From contig CAYVKO010000019.1 in NCBI GenBank assembly GCA_964452185.1, positions 1-9,369 of the forward strand: DNA of 9,369 bases. The letters are read 5' to 3'. Of the stretch, positions 1-6,282 are shown piece after piece. Source of the stretch: SW-6-46-9 sp964452185. Its GTDB lineage: Bacteria > Patescibacteriota > Minisyncoccia > Phycocordibacterales > SW-6-46-9. Position numbers and translations under genes: made by a program. How positions within the stretch are numbered: the first letter of the stretch is position 1; every line of letters starts with the position of its first letter. The notes beneath the pieces are model-generated. The model searched no databases, had not been told where the DNA came from, and saw only the letters and a program-made list of their open reading frames with translations.

Positions 1-1
1 C

Positions 2-76
<75 letters not shown>

Positions 77-118
77 CATTGTTTTGAGAAATAATATCTT
101 TTTAAATGAGTTATCTCT

Positions 119-718
119 ATGAATTCATCAGATTGGGATAAAATCTTTGAGGGAGGTAGAGACTATTCTTCTATAAACGAATTATTTTTGGATAGAATTT
201 TAAGCCATATTAACGAAAAGAGGGATAAGCCTCTTAACAAAGCTTTAGACATAGGGTGTGGAACTGGAGAGGTTCTTTTGCGGTTGGCTGAACGAGAGAT
301 GAATGTAACCGGTCTTGATTTTTCTGAAGTTGCTTTAAGGAAAGCTAAAGAAAGATTATCTCAAGCAAATTATGAAGATCAAGCTCAGTTTATTAAGGCA
401 AATATCGAGACTATATCCCTTCGTGAGTTGCGAGCTAATCCAGATTTGGTAATAAACAAATTAGCTTATGCATTTATAGAGGATAAAAAATCTTTTTTAG
501 AGAAAGTTAAATCTTTGATAGATAATGATGGGTGGGTAGTTATTAGCACACCAGTTCTGATTTCTGGGGTTGAATATAGTGAGCGGATGCAGGGAATTTC
601 TGTACCTTATGAAGAAACAAAAGACCTCCTTAACTCTGTTTTTGGTCAGGTAAATACTTTTCACGAAAATTATTTTGAAAGCAAGGGGATAGAGGCTACT
701 TTCTTGGCAAGAGCTTAA
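119..718 (+). CDS. class I SAM-dependent methyltransferase
   Basis: A 199-residue protein with a Rossmann-type methyltransferase core. Motif I, ALDIGCGTGEV, lies at residues 42-52 and is the glycine-rich SAM-binding loop. An acidic residue at the end of strand 2 (GLDFS, Asp67) would contact the ribose hydroxyls. A later strand, WVVISTPV (about 139-146), fits the core fold. The length suits a minimal small-molecule methyltransferase without an added substrate domain, so the substrate cannot be told. The ATG at 119 is the natural start, but no Shine-Dalgarno sequence precedes it. The gene lies 42 bases after tRNA-Ile and may be co-transcribed with it. It is AT-rich: about 36% GC over the first 240 coding bases counted by hand, against about 45% in a sampled part of pyrG. 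This hints at a different history. The family call is firm; the reaction is unknown. Confidence 0.88.
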   Translation: MNSSDWDKIFEGGRDYSSINELFLDRILSHINEKRDKPLNKALDIGCGTGEVLLRLAEREMNVTGLDFSEVALRKAKERLSQANYEDQAQFIKANIETISLRELRANPDLVINKLAYAFIEDKKSFLEKVKSLIDNDGWVVISTPVLISGVEYSERMQGISVPYEETKDLLNSVFGQVNTFHENYFESKGIEATFLARA

Positions 719-757
719 CACTTTCTTGTTTTCTAGCAGAATTTAGAAATGTCTAAA

Positions 758-788
758 AATAAAACCTCCCACATCGGGAGGTTTTATT
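758..788. terminator. bidirectional intrinsic terminator
   Basis: A perfect 13-bp inverted repeat (758-770 with 776-788) surrounds a 5-base loop, acatc. The GC-rich loop-proximal part is cctccc/gggagg and the base is A/T-rich, so each strand ends in a T-rich tail. The tail is better on the minus strand. It lies between the convergent methyltransferase (ends 718) and YggT gene (ends 814), where a shared terminator is expected. Confidence 0.9.
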
Positions 789-813
789 ACTTCGGTTACA
801 AAACTCTTCTTGT

Positions 814-1119
814 TTAACGGGTGGTTCCGGCTTCGTAGATGATGTCGATAAGTGCTACAAGAAGATAGCCGAGAATAGCGTACACCATAATGGCGAAAAG
901 TGTAGACACTTCTACTACTGCACCTGACTCCACAACGGTTGAAAAAATACCCTCAAAAGGCCGTACTAGCGGTTCGCTGGTTTCATAGATCCATTGCACA
1001 AAAGCCGCGTTTTCGTTCGCTGCAAGCAGTCGTAAGAATAACCGAAAGACCAGAAGGACCTCAACAATCGTCAGAACTATGTTTATGATCCCAACAACTA
1101 TATTTCGTGCTCGAAACAT
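814..1119 (-). CDS. YggT-family membrane protein
   Basis: A 101-residue protein when started at the ATG at 1119. The open frame reaches a TTG at 1161, but that start lies inside an inverted repeat, is a weaker codon, and adds 14 residues that the family does not need. The pattern is two hydrophobic segments (about residues 7-33 and 70-94) separated by the polar motif TSEPLVRPFEGIF (48-60), which matches the conserved central loop of YggT/Ycf19-type proteins. These small inner-membrane proteins are found across bacteria and plastids, have been linked to osmotic tolerance and to septum or nucleoid organisation, and lack a defined biochemical activity. It is the only minus-strand gene in the window. 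It converges on the methyltransferase and is divergent from the small membrane protein at 1263. No Shine-Dalgarno sequence is evident. Confidence 0.85.
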   Translation of the reverse strand: MFRARNIVVGIINIVLTIVEVLLVFRLFLRLLAANENAAFVQWIYETSEPLVRPFEGIFSTVVESGAVVEVSTLFAIMVYAILGYLLVALIDIIYEAGTTR

Positions 1120-1150
1120 AAGCGAATGTATTAATGATAACCGTCCAAAT

Positions 1151-1167
1151 GCAGTATACAATACTGC
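1151..1167. repeat. inverted repeat in divergent intergenic region
   Basis: Perfect 7-base arms, gcagtat (1151-1157) and atactgc (1161-1167), flank a 3-base spacer. On the minus strand the repeat contains TATACT (1158-1153), which resembles a -10 box about 34 bases before the YggT ATG at 1119. A dyad overlapping a promoter would suit a repressor operator. No good -35 for that -10 was found, so this role is tentative. Confidence 0.4.
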
Positions 1168-1191
1168 GATATCCCCTCTCTAAGGTGGTAG

Positions 1192-1219
1192 TTGACAAAG
1201 TGAAGAAAAATTCTACAAT
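1192..1219 (+). promoter_or_regulatory. sigma70-like promoter of the small membrane protein
   Basis: A consensus -35 TTGACA (1192-1197), a 16-base spacer and a -10 TACAAT (1214-1219). Transcription would begin near 1226-1227, leaving a leader of about 36 bases before the ATG at 1263. This argues for the 1263 start over the longer open frame beginning at 1134, because the promoter lies inside that frame. Confidence 0.55.
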
Positions 1220-1262
1220 AAAATTAGAACTCCTTGAACCTTTCAGATTAGTTAGGCAAGAC

Positions 1263-1496
1263 ATGTATAAAGGTTATAAGAATGATATATGGAGAGCGTG
1301 GCAGCCATTCAAAAAATCATGGTCGGCTGTAATTAACACTCTTCCTGATATTTGGAAGGCTTTTCTTCCGACTGTGTGGTTTTTTGCCACTTTGTTCTTT
1401 TTTATTGTTCAGTTTGGATTCTACACTTTTGTATATCCGATCTGGCGACTTTTCCGAGACTGCGCTTTCTCCCGGATGACTCCTTTAAGCCTTTAA
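1263..1496 (+). CDS. small Trp-rich single-span membrane protein, unknown function
   Basis: A 77-residue protein that I do not recognise. The open frame extends upstream to an ATG at 1134, but the start at 1263 (MYKGYKND) is preferred because a TTGACA/TACAAT promoter lies within the longer version, the longer version would overlap the YggT control region, and the protein-like composition begins only here. There is one strong hydrophobic segment at about residues 34-60, very rich in aromatics (AFLPTVWFFATLFFFIVQ). A basic, Trp-containing amphipathic stretch precedes it (IWRAWQPFKKSW, 9-20), and WRLFRD follows. Six of the 77 residues are Trp. There is no cleavable signal peptide, so it is probably an inner-membrane protein with both ends near the lipid surface. 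It forms its own unit, with a promoter upstream and a strong terminator 15 bases after its stop. Only a partial AGG-containing Shine-Dalgarno (ttaggcaag) precedes it. Confidence 0.65.
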   Translation: MYKGYKNDIWRAWQPFKKSWSAVINTLPDIWKAFLPTVWFFATLFFFIVQFGFYTFVYPIWRLFRDCAFSRMTPLSL

Positions 1497-1511
1497 CCTT
1501 CTACTTTCACT

Positions 1512-1545
1512 AAGGTCGTCTGAATTTCAGACGACCTCTTTTTTT
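1512..1545 (+). terminator. intrinsic terminator
   Basis: A perfect 10-bp stem, ggtcgtctga (1514-1523) with tcagacgacc (1527-1536), has a tight 3-base loop and is followed by tctttttttt-like T-rich sequence to 1545. It ends the small membrane protein transcript and insulates the large gene that starts at 1610. Confidence 0.93.
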
Positions 1546-1573
1546 GTTATGTGGAAAGCCTCAAGAGTGGTCA

Positions 1574-1582
1574 TGATAAAAT
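1574..1582 (+). promoter_or_regulatory. extended -10 promoter of the 713-residue membrane protein gene
   Basis: The sequence TGATAAAAT (1574-1582) fits a TGn-extended -10 box with TAAAAT as the hexamer. The start of transcription would be near 1589, giving a leader of about 20 bases before the ATG at 1610. No good -35 is seen, as expected for TGn-type promoters. It lies just after the terminator at 1512-1545, where a new promoter is needed. Confidence 0.5.
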
Positions 1583-1609
1583 AAAACAAACCAGGCGAGA
1601 TTTTTACAT

Positions 1610-3751
1610 ATGATTAACGAGCAACTTCTCAAATACATACGAAGCCAACGGGAGGCGGGTATCGATGATTCCACGATCAAAGATAACCTTAGCTCAGCTG
1701 GCTGGAAAGGCGATGATATTAAAGAGGGCTTTCAAGCTGTTGAAGGTAACGGTGTTGATGCGAACTCTCCGCAAGCACATCAAGAGGTACGCAAAAAGGC
1801 TACAAGCAACCGCCAGAACGACCAATCTTCAGATGATAATTCTGATACCACACAAAACAACCAAAAGCAGGAAGGCACTAATCAAGATAAGTACAGGGAG
1901 AGTGTTTCGGAGGAGGATCTTAAACGCGAGTCCGATGCGGGAGGTGAGACGCAGTTTTCTCCTCAGCAACAAAGTAATCCAGCTTCTCCTGACGAGAGCG
2001 ACCATCCAGTTTCGGCTAACGGCTTATCTGATAATAAGGAAACACAAACTACAACCGAGAGCGAGGAAATTCAAGACACAACAAAGAAGCCTTCTTCTGG
2101 TTCTGGCGGCGGTGAAGCTTTAGCCGCTACCGGCAATCGACCAGTACGCACAATGGAAGATGACCGAAAACGAGCAGGGGGTGGCGACAACCGAAAACAA
2201 AAACATCAGGTATCAGGAGAAAGTCAGGTAAATAAGAGTCAGGCAAACAAAGGTAATAAAGGTAAAGGTAGCAAATCAACACCAAATAGTAAGTCGGATA
2301 GTAGCAAGTCAAGCAGTAGTAAGAGTAAGAAGACCACAAAACAAAGTCGAAAGAGAAGTTCAAGTCGAAAAACGAAAAATGGCCGTCGGCGGTTTGCTGC
2401 CACTCCTGATAAAAAACAAGCAAAGAAGCAAGCTGCACGCCGAAAGAAAAAAAGATCCTCTAAAGGGTCTGGTTCGAAGCTAACTTCAATTGCCATATTT
2501 GTTTTTGTGCTGCTGCTGGTTGGTGGTGGCGGGGCATATGCGTACTTTACATACTTCCAGGGACCGAGTATTAGTGCTACTTCCCAGCAGGCCATGGCAG
2601 CTTTGCAGTCTGCCGAAACATTTGAGTACCGTGTAACCATTGAGCCAAGTGAATCCGGAGAAAGTTCCAGTTATGTAGTAGAGGGAGCTGTTGATTTGAA
2701 TCCTGAGTCACAAGCACAAACGTACTATACAATTACTCAAAGTGGTACTTCAGAACCTCCAATTCGAGCGGTATCATCTGAGGTGTCAGAGTACTCAACA
2801 CTTGATCCGCGCAAACAACAAGTGGTGACAGAAACGTTAACCAGTCCAGATTTTCTAACTATTGATAATTTCCAAGCTCAAGAATCGCTAGCGGAACTAG
2901 ACACAAACCGTTTCGGCATATCCTTAGAGCCTACAGCTGTAGTGTCAGCTTATGAAAGAATACACCAAGCTGTCTTTGGTGAGGGCTTATCTTCAGATAT
3001 ACGCCAACAGTTAGAGGGAGTCATTGGAGAGTTCACCCCTCGCCGAGGTCAAATGTGGCTAGACAGGGAAACTAATGTACCGTATCAGATTACTTTAATA
3101 GGCACTTCTGCAGAAGGGCAGAGTAAACAAATAAACATTCAGTTCAGGAATCATGGAACTGATATTGGAGAAACACCGTCGTATGAGGCACGTTCACTAG
3201 CAAATGTACTCAGCGAAGTTCTTCCGGCTGGCTCTGGAGCGGAAAGTAGCGGGGCTACTTCTACTGATATGACAGACAATAACCAAGAGCAGTCTACTGG
3301 TTCGTCTGATACGGGTCAGCAGGATGACTCAGAGTCTGATGTAGATCAAGAGGTGGCGGATCAAGATGATACCCGGGATGCTCTTCGTCGTGATCAACTC
3401 CGAATTAATGATGTGCAACAACTCTCTATAGCTCTTGACCTTTACGCTAACACAAATGATCGCTACCCAACCTCACTCCAGCAGCTTAGAGAGCAGCAAG
3501 GGCAGGTGGTATCGACACAAATTCGTGATCCGCAAGGCGGCGTGTATACGTACACTGTGTCTGAAGAAGGAGACCGCTACCATCTTGGGTCTACTCTAGA
3601 GGCCACAACGCGAGAAAATACTTTCAATGATGCTAACTACAACTCAGAGGCGCAGGGCCTTCAGAGCGGCTTTGATGGAGCGGCTACCACTTGTGGTTCA
3701 TCAAGTTCTTCGGGTGAAACTTGCTACGATATTACGTCTACGACTAACTAA
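1610..3751 (+). CDS. large single-span membrane protein with C-terminal pseudopilin-like domain
   Basis: A 713-residue multidomain protein. Residues 1-46 (MINEQLLKYI..., with SSAGWKGDDIKEGF at 28-41) form a small helical module like the short 'xLxxAGW' N-terminal domains I associate with CPR membrane proteins. Residues 47-185 are polar and low in complexity (Gln, Asn, Asp, Ser, Thr). Residues 186-289 are strongly basic, with repeated Lys/Ser/Arg runs. A single membrane span follows at about 291-316 (LTSIAIFVFVLLLVGGGGAY). With basic sequence before it, the N-terminus should be cytoplasmic. Residues 320-540 form an extracytoplasmic region with beta-like segments. A second linker at 545-591 is acidic. 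Residues 592-713 resemble the soluble part of type II secretion/type IV pseudopilins: RRDQLRINDVQQLSIALDLY, NDRYPTSLQQL, DPQGGVYTYTV, and two late cysteines (695, 705) that could form a disulfide. There is no prepilin peptidase site at the N-terminus, so it is not a normal pilin. A surface or cell-envelope role is inference. Confidence 0.8.
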   Translation: MINEQLLKYIRSQREAGIDDSTIKDNLSSAGWKGDDIKEGFQAVEGNGVDANSPQAHQEVRKKATSNRQNDQSSDDNSDTTQNNQKQEGTNQDKYRESVSEEDLKRESDAGGETQFSPQQQSNPASPDESDHPVSANGLSDNKETQTTTESEEIQDTTKKPSSGSGGGEALAATGNRPVRTMEDDRKRAGGGDNRKQKHQVSGESQVNKSQANKGNKGKGSKSTPNSKSDSSKSSSSKSKKTTKQSRKRSSSRKTKNGRRRFAATPDKKQAKKQAARRKKKRSSKGSGSKLTSIAIFVFVLLLVGGGGAYAYFTYFQGPSISATSQQAMAALQSAETFEYRVTIEPSESGESSSYVVEGAVDLNPESQAQTYYTITQSGTSEPPIRAVSSEVSEYSTLDPRKQQVVTETLTSPDFLTIDNFQAQESLAELDTNRFGISLEPTAVVSAYERIHQAVFGEGLSSDIRQQLEGVIGEFTPRRGQMWLDRETNVPYQITLIGTSAEGQSKQINIQFRNHGTDIGETPSYEARSLANVLSEVLPAGSGAESSGATSTDMTDNNQEQSTGSSDTGQQDDSESDVDQEVADQDDTRDALRRDQLRINDVQQLSIALDLYANTNDRYPTSLQQLREQQGQVVSTQIRDPQGGVYTYTVSEEGDRYHLGSTLEATTRENTFNDANYNSEAQGLQSGFDGAATTCGSSSSSGETCYDITSTTN

Positions 3752-3790
3752 CACAGAGGTTAAAAGTCAACCTTATATCGGCTGATTTTC

Positions 3791-3799
3791 TGTTATAAT
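3791..3799 (+). promoter_or_regulatory. extended -10 promoter giving a leaderless prfB transcript
   Basis: TGTTATAAT (3791-3799) is a perfect TGn plus consensus TATAAT. The prfB ATG begins at 3809, only nine bases after the hexamer. Initiation 6-8 bases downstream of a -10 would fall at about 3806-3807, leaving a 2-3 base leader or none. No ribosome binding site could fit. No consensus -35 is placed correctly. An in-frame TAG at 3800-3802 blocks any upstream start for prfB. Confidence 0.7.
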
Positions 3800-3808
3800 T
3801 AGCAGCTG

Positions 3809-4702
3809 ATGGATTCAGTCAGTGACATAGAAAATCGGCTAGAGGAATTGCGTGAGGAGATGAATCAACCGGATTTTTGGCAGGATAAACCTGCTGCCAA
3901 GGAGACTGTAGCGGAGTACGAACGGTTAAAAAAGAAGAAAAAGCACTTAGGGTCGTTTGATAAGCGTAATGCTGTTGTTTCGATTATTGCCGGAGCTGGC
4001 GGTCTTGATGCTGAAGATTTTGCTGCCAAACTACTGGAAATGTATGGTGCGTATGCCAAATCTCAGAACTGGAAATTAAAACTCGTACACAAACAAGAGA
4101 ATGATCATGGAGGAATAAAGCATGTGACTGTAGACGTGGTAGGTGACGGAGTATACGGAAAACTCCGTCATGAATCAGGGGTACATCGTTTAGTACGAAA
4201 ATCACCTTTTAATGCTGACAACAAACGCCACACCTCTTTTGCTTTAGTAGAGGTGGTGCCAGAAATGAAAGAAGCTGGAGATATTGATATGGATGACAAT
4301 GATCTTGAAATATCTTTTTCTCGGTCGGGAGGTCCTGGTGGTCAGAATGTAAATCGCCGAGAAACGTCTGTGCAAATCACTCACTCCCCGAGCGGTTTGA
4401 TGGCTCGCGCCAACTCAGAAAGAACGCAACGAGCCAATCGTGAGAAGGCACTGGAAATTTTACGTGGTAAGCTGTATTATAAGAAGCAGCAAGAACGAAA
4501 GGAAAAGCAACAGCAATTTTCTTCGACCACGTCAGCTGATAATGAGTGGGGTAACCAGATGCGCAGTTATGTGCTTGATCCGTACACGATGGTGAAAGAT
4601 CATCGAACCAACCACGAAGAGCGTGACGTAGAAAGCGTGCTGTCTGGTCAGATAGACGAATTCATTGCTGCAGCCGAGGAGGTTGAAAGTTCACAAAGTT
4701 AA
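3809..4702 (+). CDS. prfB: peptide chain release factor 2, shortened domain 1
   Basis: A 297-residue class I release factor that ends translation at UAA and UGA and triggers peptidyl-tRNA hydrolysis in the ribosome. The RF2-type codon-reading tripeptide SPF is at residues 132-134 (VRKSPFNADNKRHTSF). The catalytic GGQ motif is at 177-179 (SGGPGGQNVNRRETS). The segment AGAGGLDAEDFAAKLLEMY (61-79) and the C-terminal WGNQMRSYVLDPYTMVKDHRT are also typical. E. coli RF2 is about 365 residues. The difference here is at the front: the protein begins just before the EMNQPDFW segment, and about 50 residues of domain 1 are missing between that segment and NAVVSIIAGAGG. The usual +1 frameshift site (CTTTGA) is absent, because the reading frame is bounded upstream by TAG at 3800. 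It heads the prfB-ftsE-ftsX cluster and has a leaderless-type promoter. Confidence 0.95.
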   Translation: MDSVSDIENRLEELREEMNQPDFWQDKPAAKETVAEYERLKKKKKHLGSFDKRNAVVSIIAGAGGLDAEDFAAKLLEMYGAYAKSQNWKLKLVHKQENDHGGIKHVTVDVVGDGVYGKLRHESGVHRLVRKSPFNADNKRHTSFALVEVVPEMKEAGDIDMDDNDLEISFSRSGGPGGQNVNRRETSVQITHSPSGLMARANSERTQRANREKALEILRGKLYYKKQQERKEKQQQFSSTTSADNEWGNQMRSYVLDPYTMVKDHRTNHEERDVESVLSGQIDEFIAAAEEVESSQS

Positions 4703-4713
4703 TTTCACATTAA

Positions 4714-5427
4714 ATGTCGGAGGCTAACGAACCACACAATTCATCGTTGATTCACTACGATAGTGTTTCGAAAGTGTATTTGGACAACTCTGTTGCTGTA
4801 GAGGACATTACAATTTCGATTGATCCGGCTGAGTTTGTTTCTATAGTTGGTCATTCTGGATCTGGCAAGACCACACTATTAAAGTTGCTTTTGGCTGAAG
4901 AGAAGCCGTCAAGCGGCAACGTGTTCTTTGAGTCAACTCGAGTGCATCAGCTTGGCGGTCATGAACGTATGCGCCTGCGTCGGCGGATTGGCATGGTCTT
5001 TCAGGATTTCCGGTTACTGCCGGATAAGACAGCTTATGAAAATATCGCTTTTGCCATGGAGGCAGTCGGTCGGACAGAAGATGAGATTGAGGCGGATGTC
5101 CCGTATGTGCTTGATCTGGTAGGTTTGAGCGATAAGATCTGGCACTTTCCTCGGGAGTTGTCAGGTGGAGAGAAGCAGCGTCTAGCTATCGCCCGAGCTA
5201 TTGTAAATCAGCCGGAGGTGGTCATTGCCGATGAGCCGACCGGAAACTTGGATCCGGTTAACACTTATGAAGTGGTGCAGATCCTTAAAAAGATTAATAA
5301 TTTAGGTACAACAGTAATCCTTTCCACCCACAACAAAGGTGTAGTTGATGTTCTTGAGAACAGAGTTGTAACTCTCGAGGAAGGCCAAGTGGTGCGAGAT
5401 GATGAAGAGGGGAATTATATTCTTTAA
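4714..5427 (+). CDS. ftsE: cell division ATP-binding protein FtsE
   Basis: A 237-residue ABC-type ATPase that pairs with FtsX in the inner membrane. FtsEX uses ATP hydrolysis to control septal peptidoglycan hydrolases during division. The motifs are in order: Walker A GHSGSGKT (46-53), Q-loop VFQDFRLLPDKTAYENI (95-111, the form typical of FtsE), ABC signature LSGGEKQR (149-156), Walker B VVIADEPTGNLD (169-180), and H-loop STHN with His206. The length is close to the usual 220-230 residues, with a slightly longer polar N-terminus. The start is the ATG at 4714, 11 bases after prfB ends. The bases in between are A/T-rich and hold no Shine-Dalgarno sequence. It is probably co-transcribed with prfB and ftsX. 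No key residue is missing. Confidence 0.96.
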   Translation: MSEANEPHNSSLIHYDSVSKVYLDNSVAVEDITISIDPAEFVSIVGHSGSGKTTLLKLLLAEEKPSSGNVFFESTRVHQLGGHERMRLRRRIGMVFQDFRLLPDKTAYENIAFAMEAVGRTEDEIEADVPYVLDLVGLSDKIWHFPRELSGGEKQRLAIARAIVNQPEVVIADEPTGNLDPVNTYEVVQILKKINNLGTTVILSTHNKGVVDVLENRVVTLEEGQVVRDDEEGNYIL

Positions 5428-5430
5428 AAT

Positions 5431-6213
5431 ATGTCTACTTTACGTAATACACAACGCGTTATCCGTTACGGATTTACAAGTTTTTGGCGCAACAAGTTTG
5501 TGACCGCTTCTGCAGTCTTGGTGATGACGGTCACTCTTTTCTTGATGGGAAGTTTACTTTTCTTGGGGGCAATGCTTAACTCCTCCTTGGCTCAGATCGA
5601 AGACAAGGTAGATGTAAACGCTTACTTTACAACCGAAGCTTCAGAAGACCAAATACTACGATTGCGCAATGTATTAGAATCTCGAGATGACGTATCTTCA
5701 GTAGAGTATGTTTCTCAAGAACAGGCACTTGAACAGTTCAGAAGCCAACACCGAGATGACGATTTGATTGTTCAGGCGCTTGAAGAACTCGAGCAAAACC
5801 CACTTGGNNNNNNNNNNNNNNNNNNNNNNNNNNNNNNNNNNNNNNNNNNNNNNNNNNNNNNNNNNNNNNNNNNNNNNNNNNNNNNNNNNNNNNNNNNNNN
5901 NNNNNNNATATTCTCTTCCAGTGAAGAAATATCAGTAATGGAACTAATGGGGGCATCACGTGCTTACATTAGAGGTCCATTTGTTATCGAGGGAATTATG
6001 TACGGTATTGTCTCAGCTTTGATTACGTTGGCCTTATTCTACCCAATAGCTCTTTGGGGAGCTGACTTTACCGAAAGCTTCTTTGGCACAATCAGTTCGT
6101 TTGATTACTACATAGACAACTTTGCCCAACTCTTTGTCATCCTTATGGTATCGGGTATCGGCTTAGGTGGTATATCTAGTTACGTAGCGGTCCGGAAGTA
6201 TCTCGATGTGTAA
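5431..6213 (+). CDS. ftsX: cell division protein FtsX (interrupted by assembly gap)
   Basis: The membrane partner of FtsE, starting three bases after the ftsE stop. The N-terminus is cytoplasmic (FTSFWRNKFVTASAVLVM), followed by TM1 at about residues 25-47 and the extracellular domain with the family phrase SSVEYVSQEQALEQF. After the gap come IFSSSEEISVMELMGASRAYIRGPFVIEG, the conserved cytoplasmic loop before TM3, then TM3 and TM4, and a typical short tail VAVRKYLDV. FtsX normally has four spans, and TM2 must lie in the 100-N gap. The reading frame is the same on both sides, which requires a true gap of 3n+1 bases. By recalled alignment to Bacillus FtsX, about 72 whole codons (about 217 bases) are missing, giving a real protein of about 298 residues, near the usual 300. 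Any translation across the Ns is unreliable. Confidence 0.92.
   Translation: MSTLRNTQRVIRYGFTSFWRNKFVTASAVLVMTVTLFLMGSLLFLGAMLNSSLAQIEDKVDVNAYFTTEASEDQILRLRNVLESRDDVSSVEYVSQEQALEQFRSQHRDDDLIVQALEELEQNPLXXXXXXXXXXXXXXXXXXXXXXXXXXXXXXXXXXIFSSSEEISVMELMGASRAYIRGPFVIEGIMYGIVSALITLALFYPIALWGADFTESFFGTISSFDYYIDNFAQLFVILMVSGIGLGGISSYVAVRKYLDV
5808..5907. other. assembly gap (100 N)
   Basis: Exactly 100 Ns in a row within ftsX. This round number is a common scaffolder placeholder for a gap of unknown length and should not be read as a measured distance. Sequence on both sides belongs to ftsX in one frame, so the join itself looks correct. Confidence 0.98.
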
Positions 6214-6230
6214 AATGGATGTAGGGGGTA

Positions 6231-6259
6231 TTGAAAACAACGTAATTTTCTATTAGATA
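6231..6259 (+). promoter_or_regulatory. possible weak promoter before pyrG
   Basis: TTGAAA (6231-6236) and TAGATA (6254-6259) are 17 bases apart, in the 69-base ftsX-pyrG spacer, with a likely start near 6266. The -10 match is poor (3 of 6). The spacer is the longest between genes in the prfB-to-end cluster and holds no terminator hairpin, so read-through from ftsX is also possible. Confidence 0.3.
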
Positions 6260-6282
6260 ACAGAAGAAAATGAATCTGGTAT

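Noticed and set aside
1120..1161. TTG start for YggT at 1161
   Set aside because: The codon is weaker, lies inside the inverted repeat, and adds residues that the family does not need; the ATG at 1119 gives a normal length.
1134..1262. Upstream extension of the small membrane protein to an ATG at 1134
   Set aside because: It would place a TTGACA/TACAAT promoter inside the gene, cover the YggT control region, and add residues that do not resemble the rest of the protein.
2215..2370. Possible tandem DNA repeat or CRISPR-like array
   Set aside because: The repetition is irregular Lys/Ser/Arg codon use within a coding linker; there are no fixed repeat and spacer lengths.
2239..2640. Minus-strand 133-codon open frame inside the large gene
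   Set aside because: It is the antisense shadow of the Lys/Ser-rich tract and membrane span; its Leu/Phe runs are the reverse complement of Lys/Ser codons, with no start signals or family motifs.
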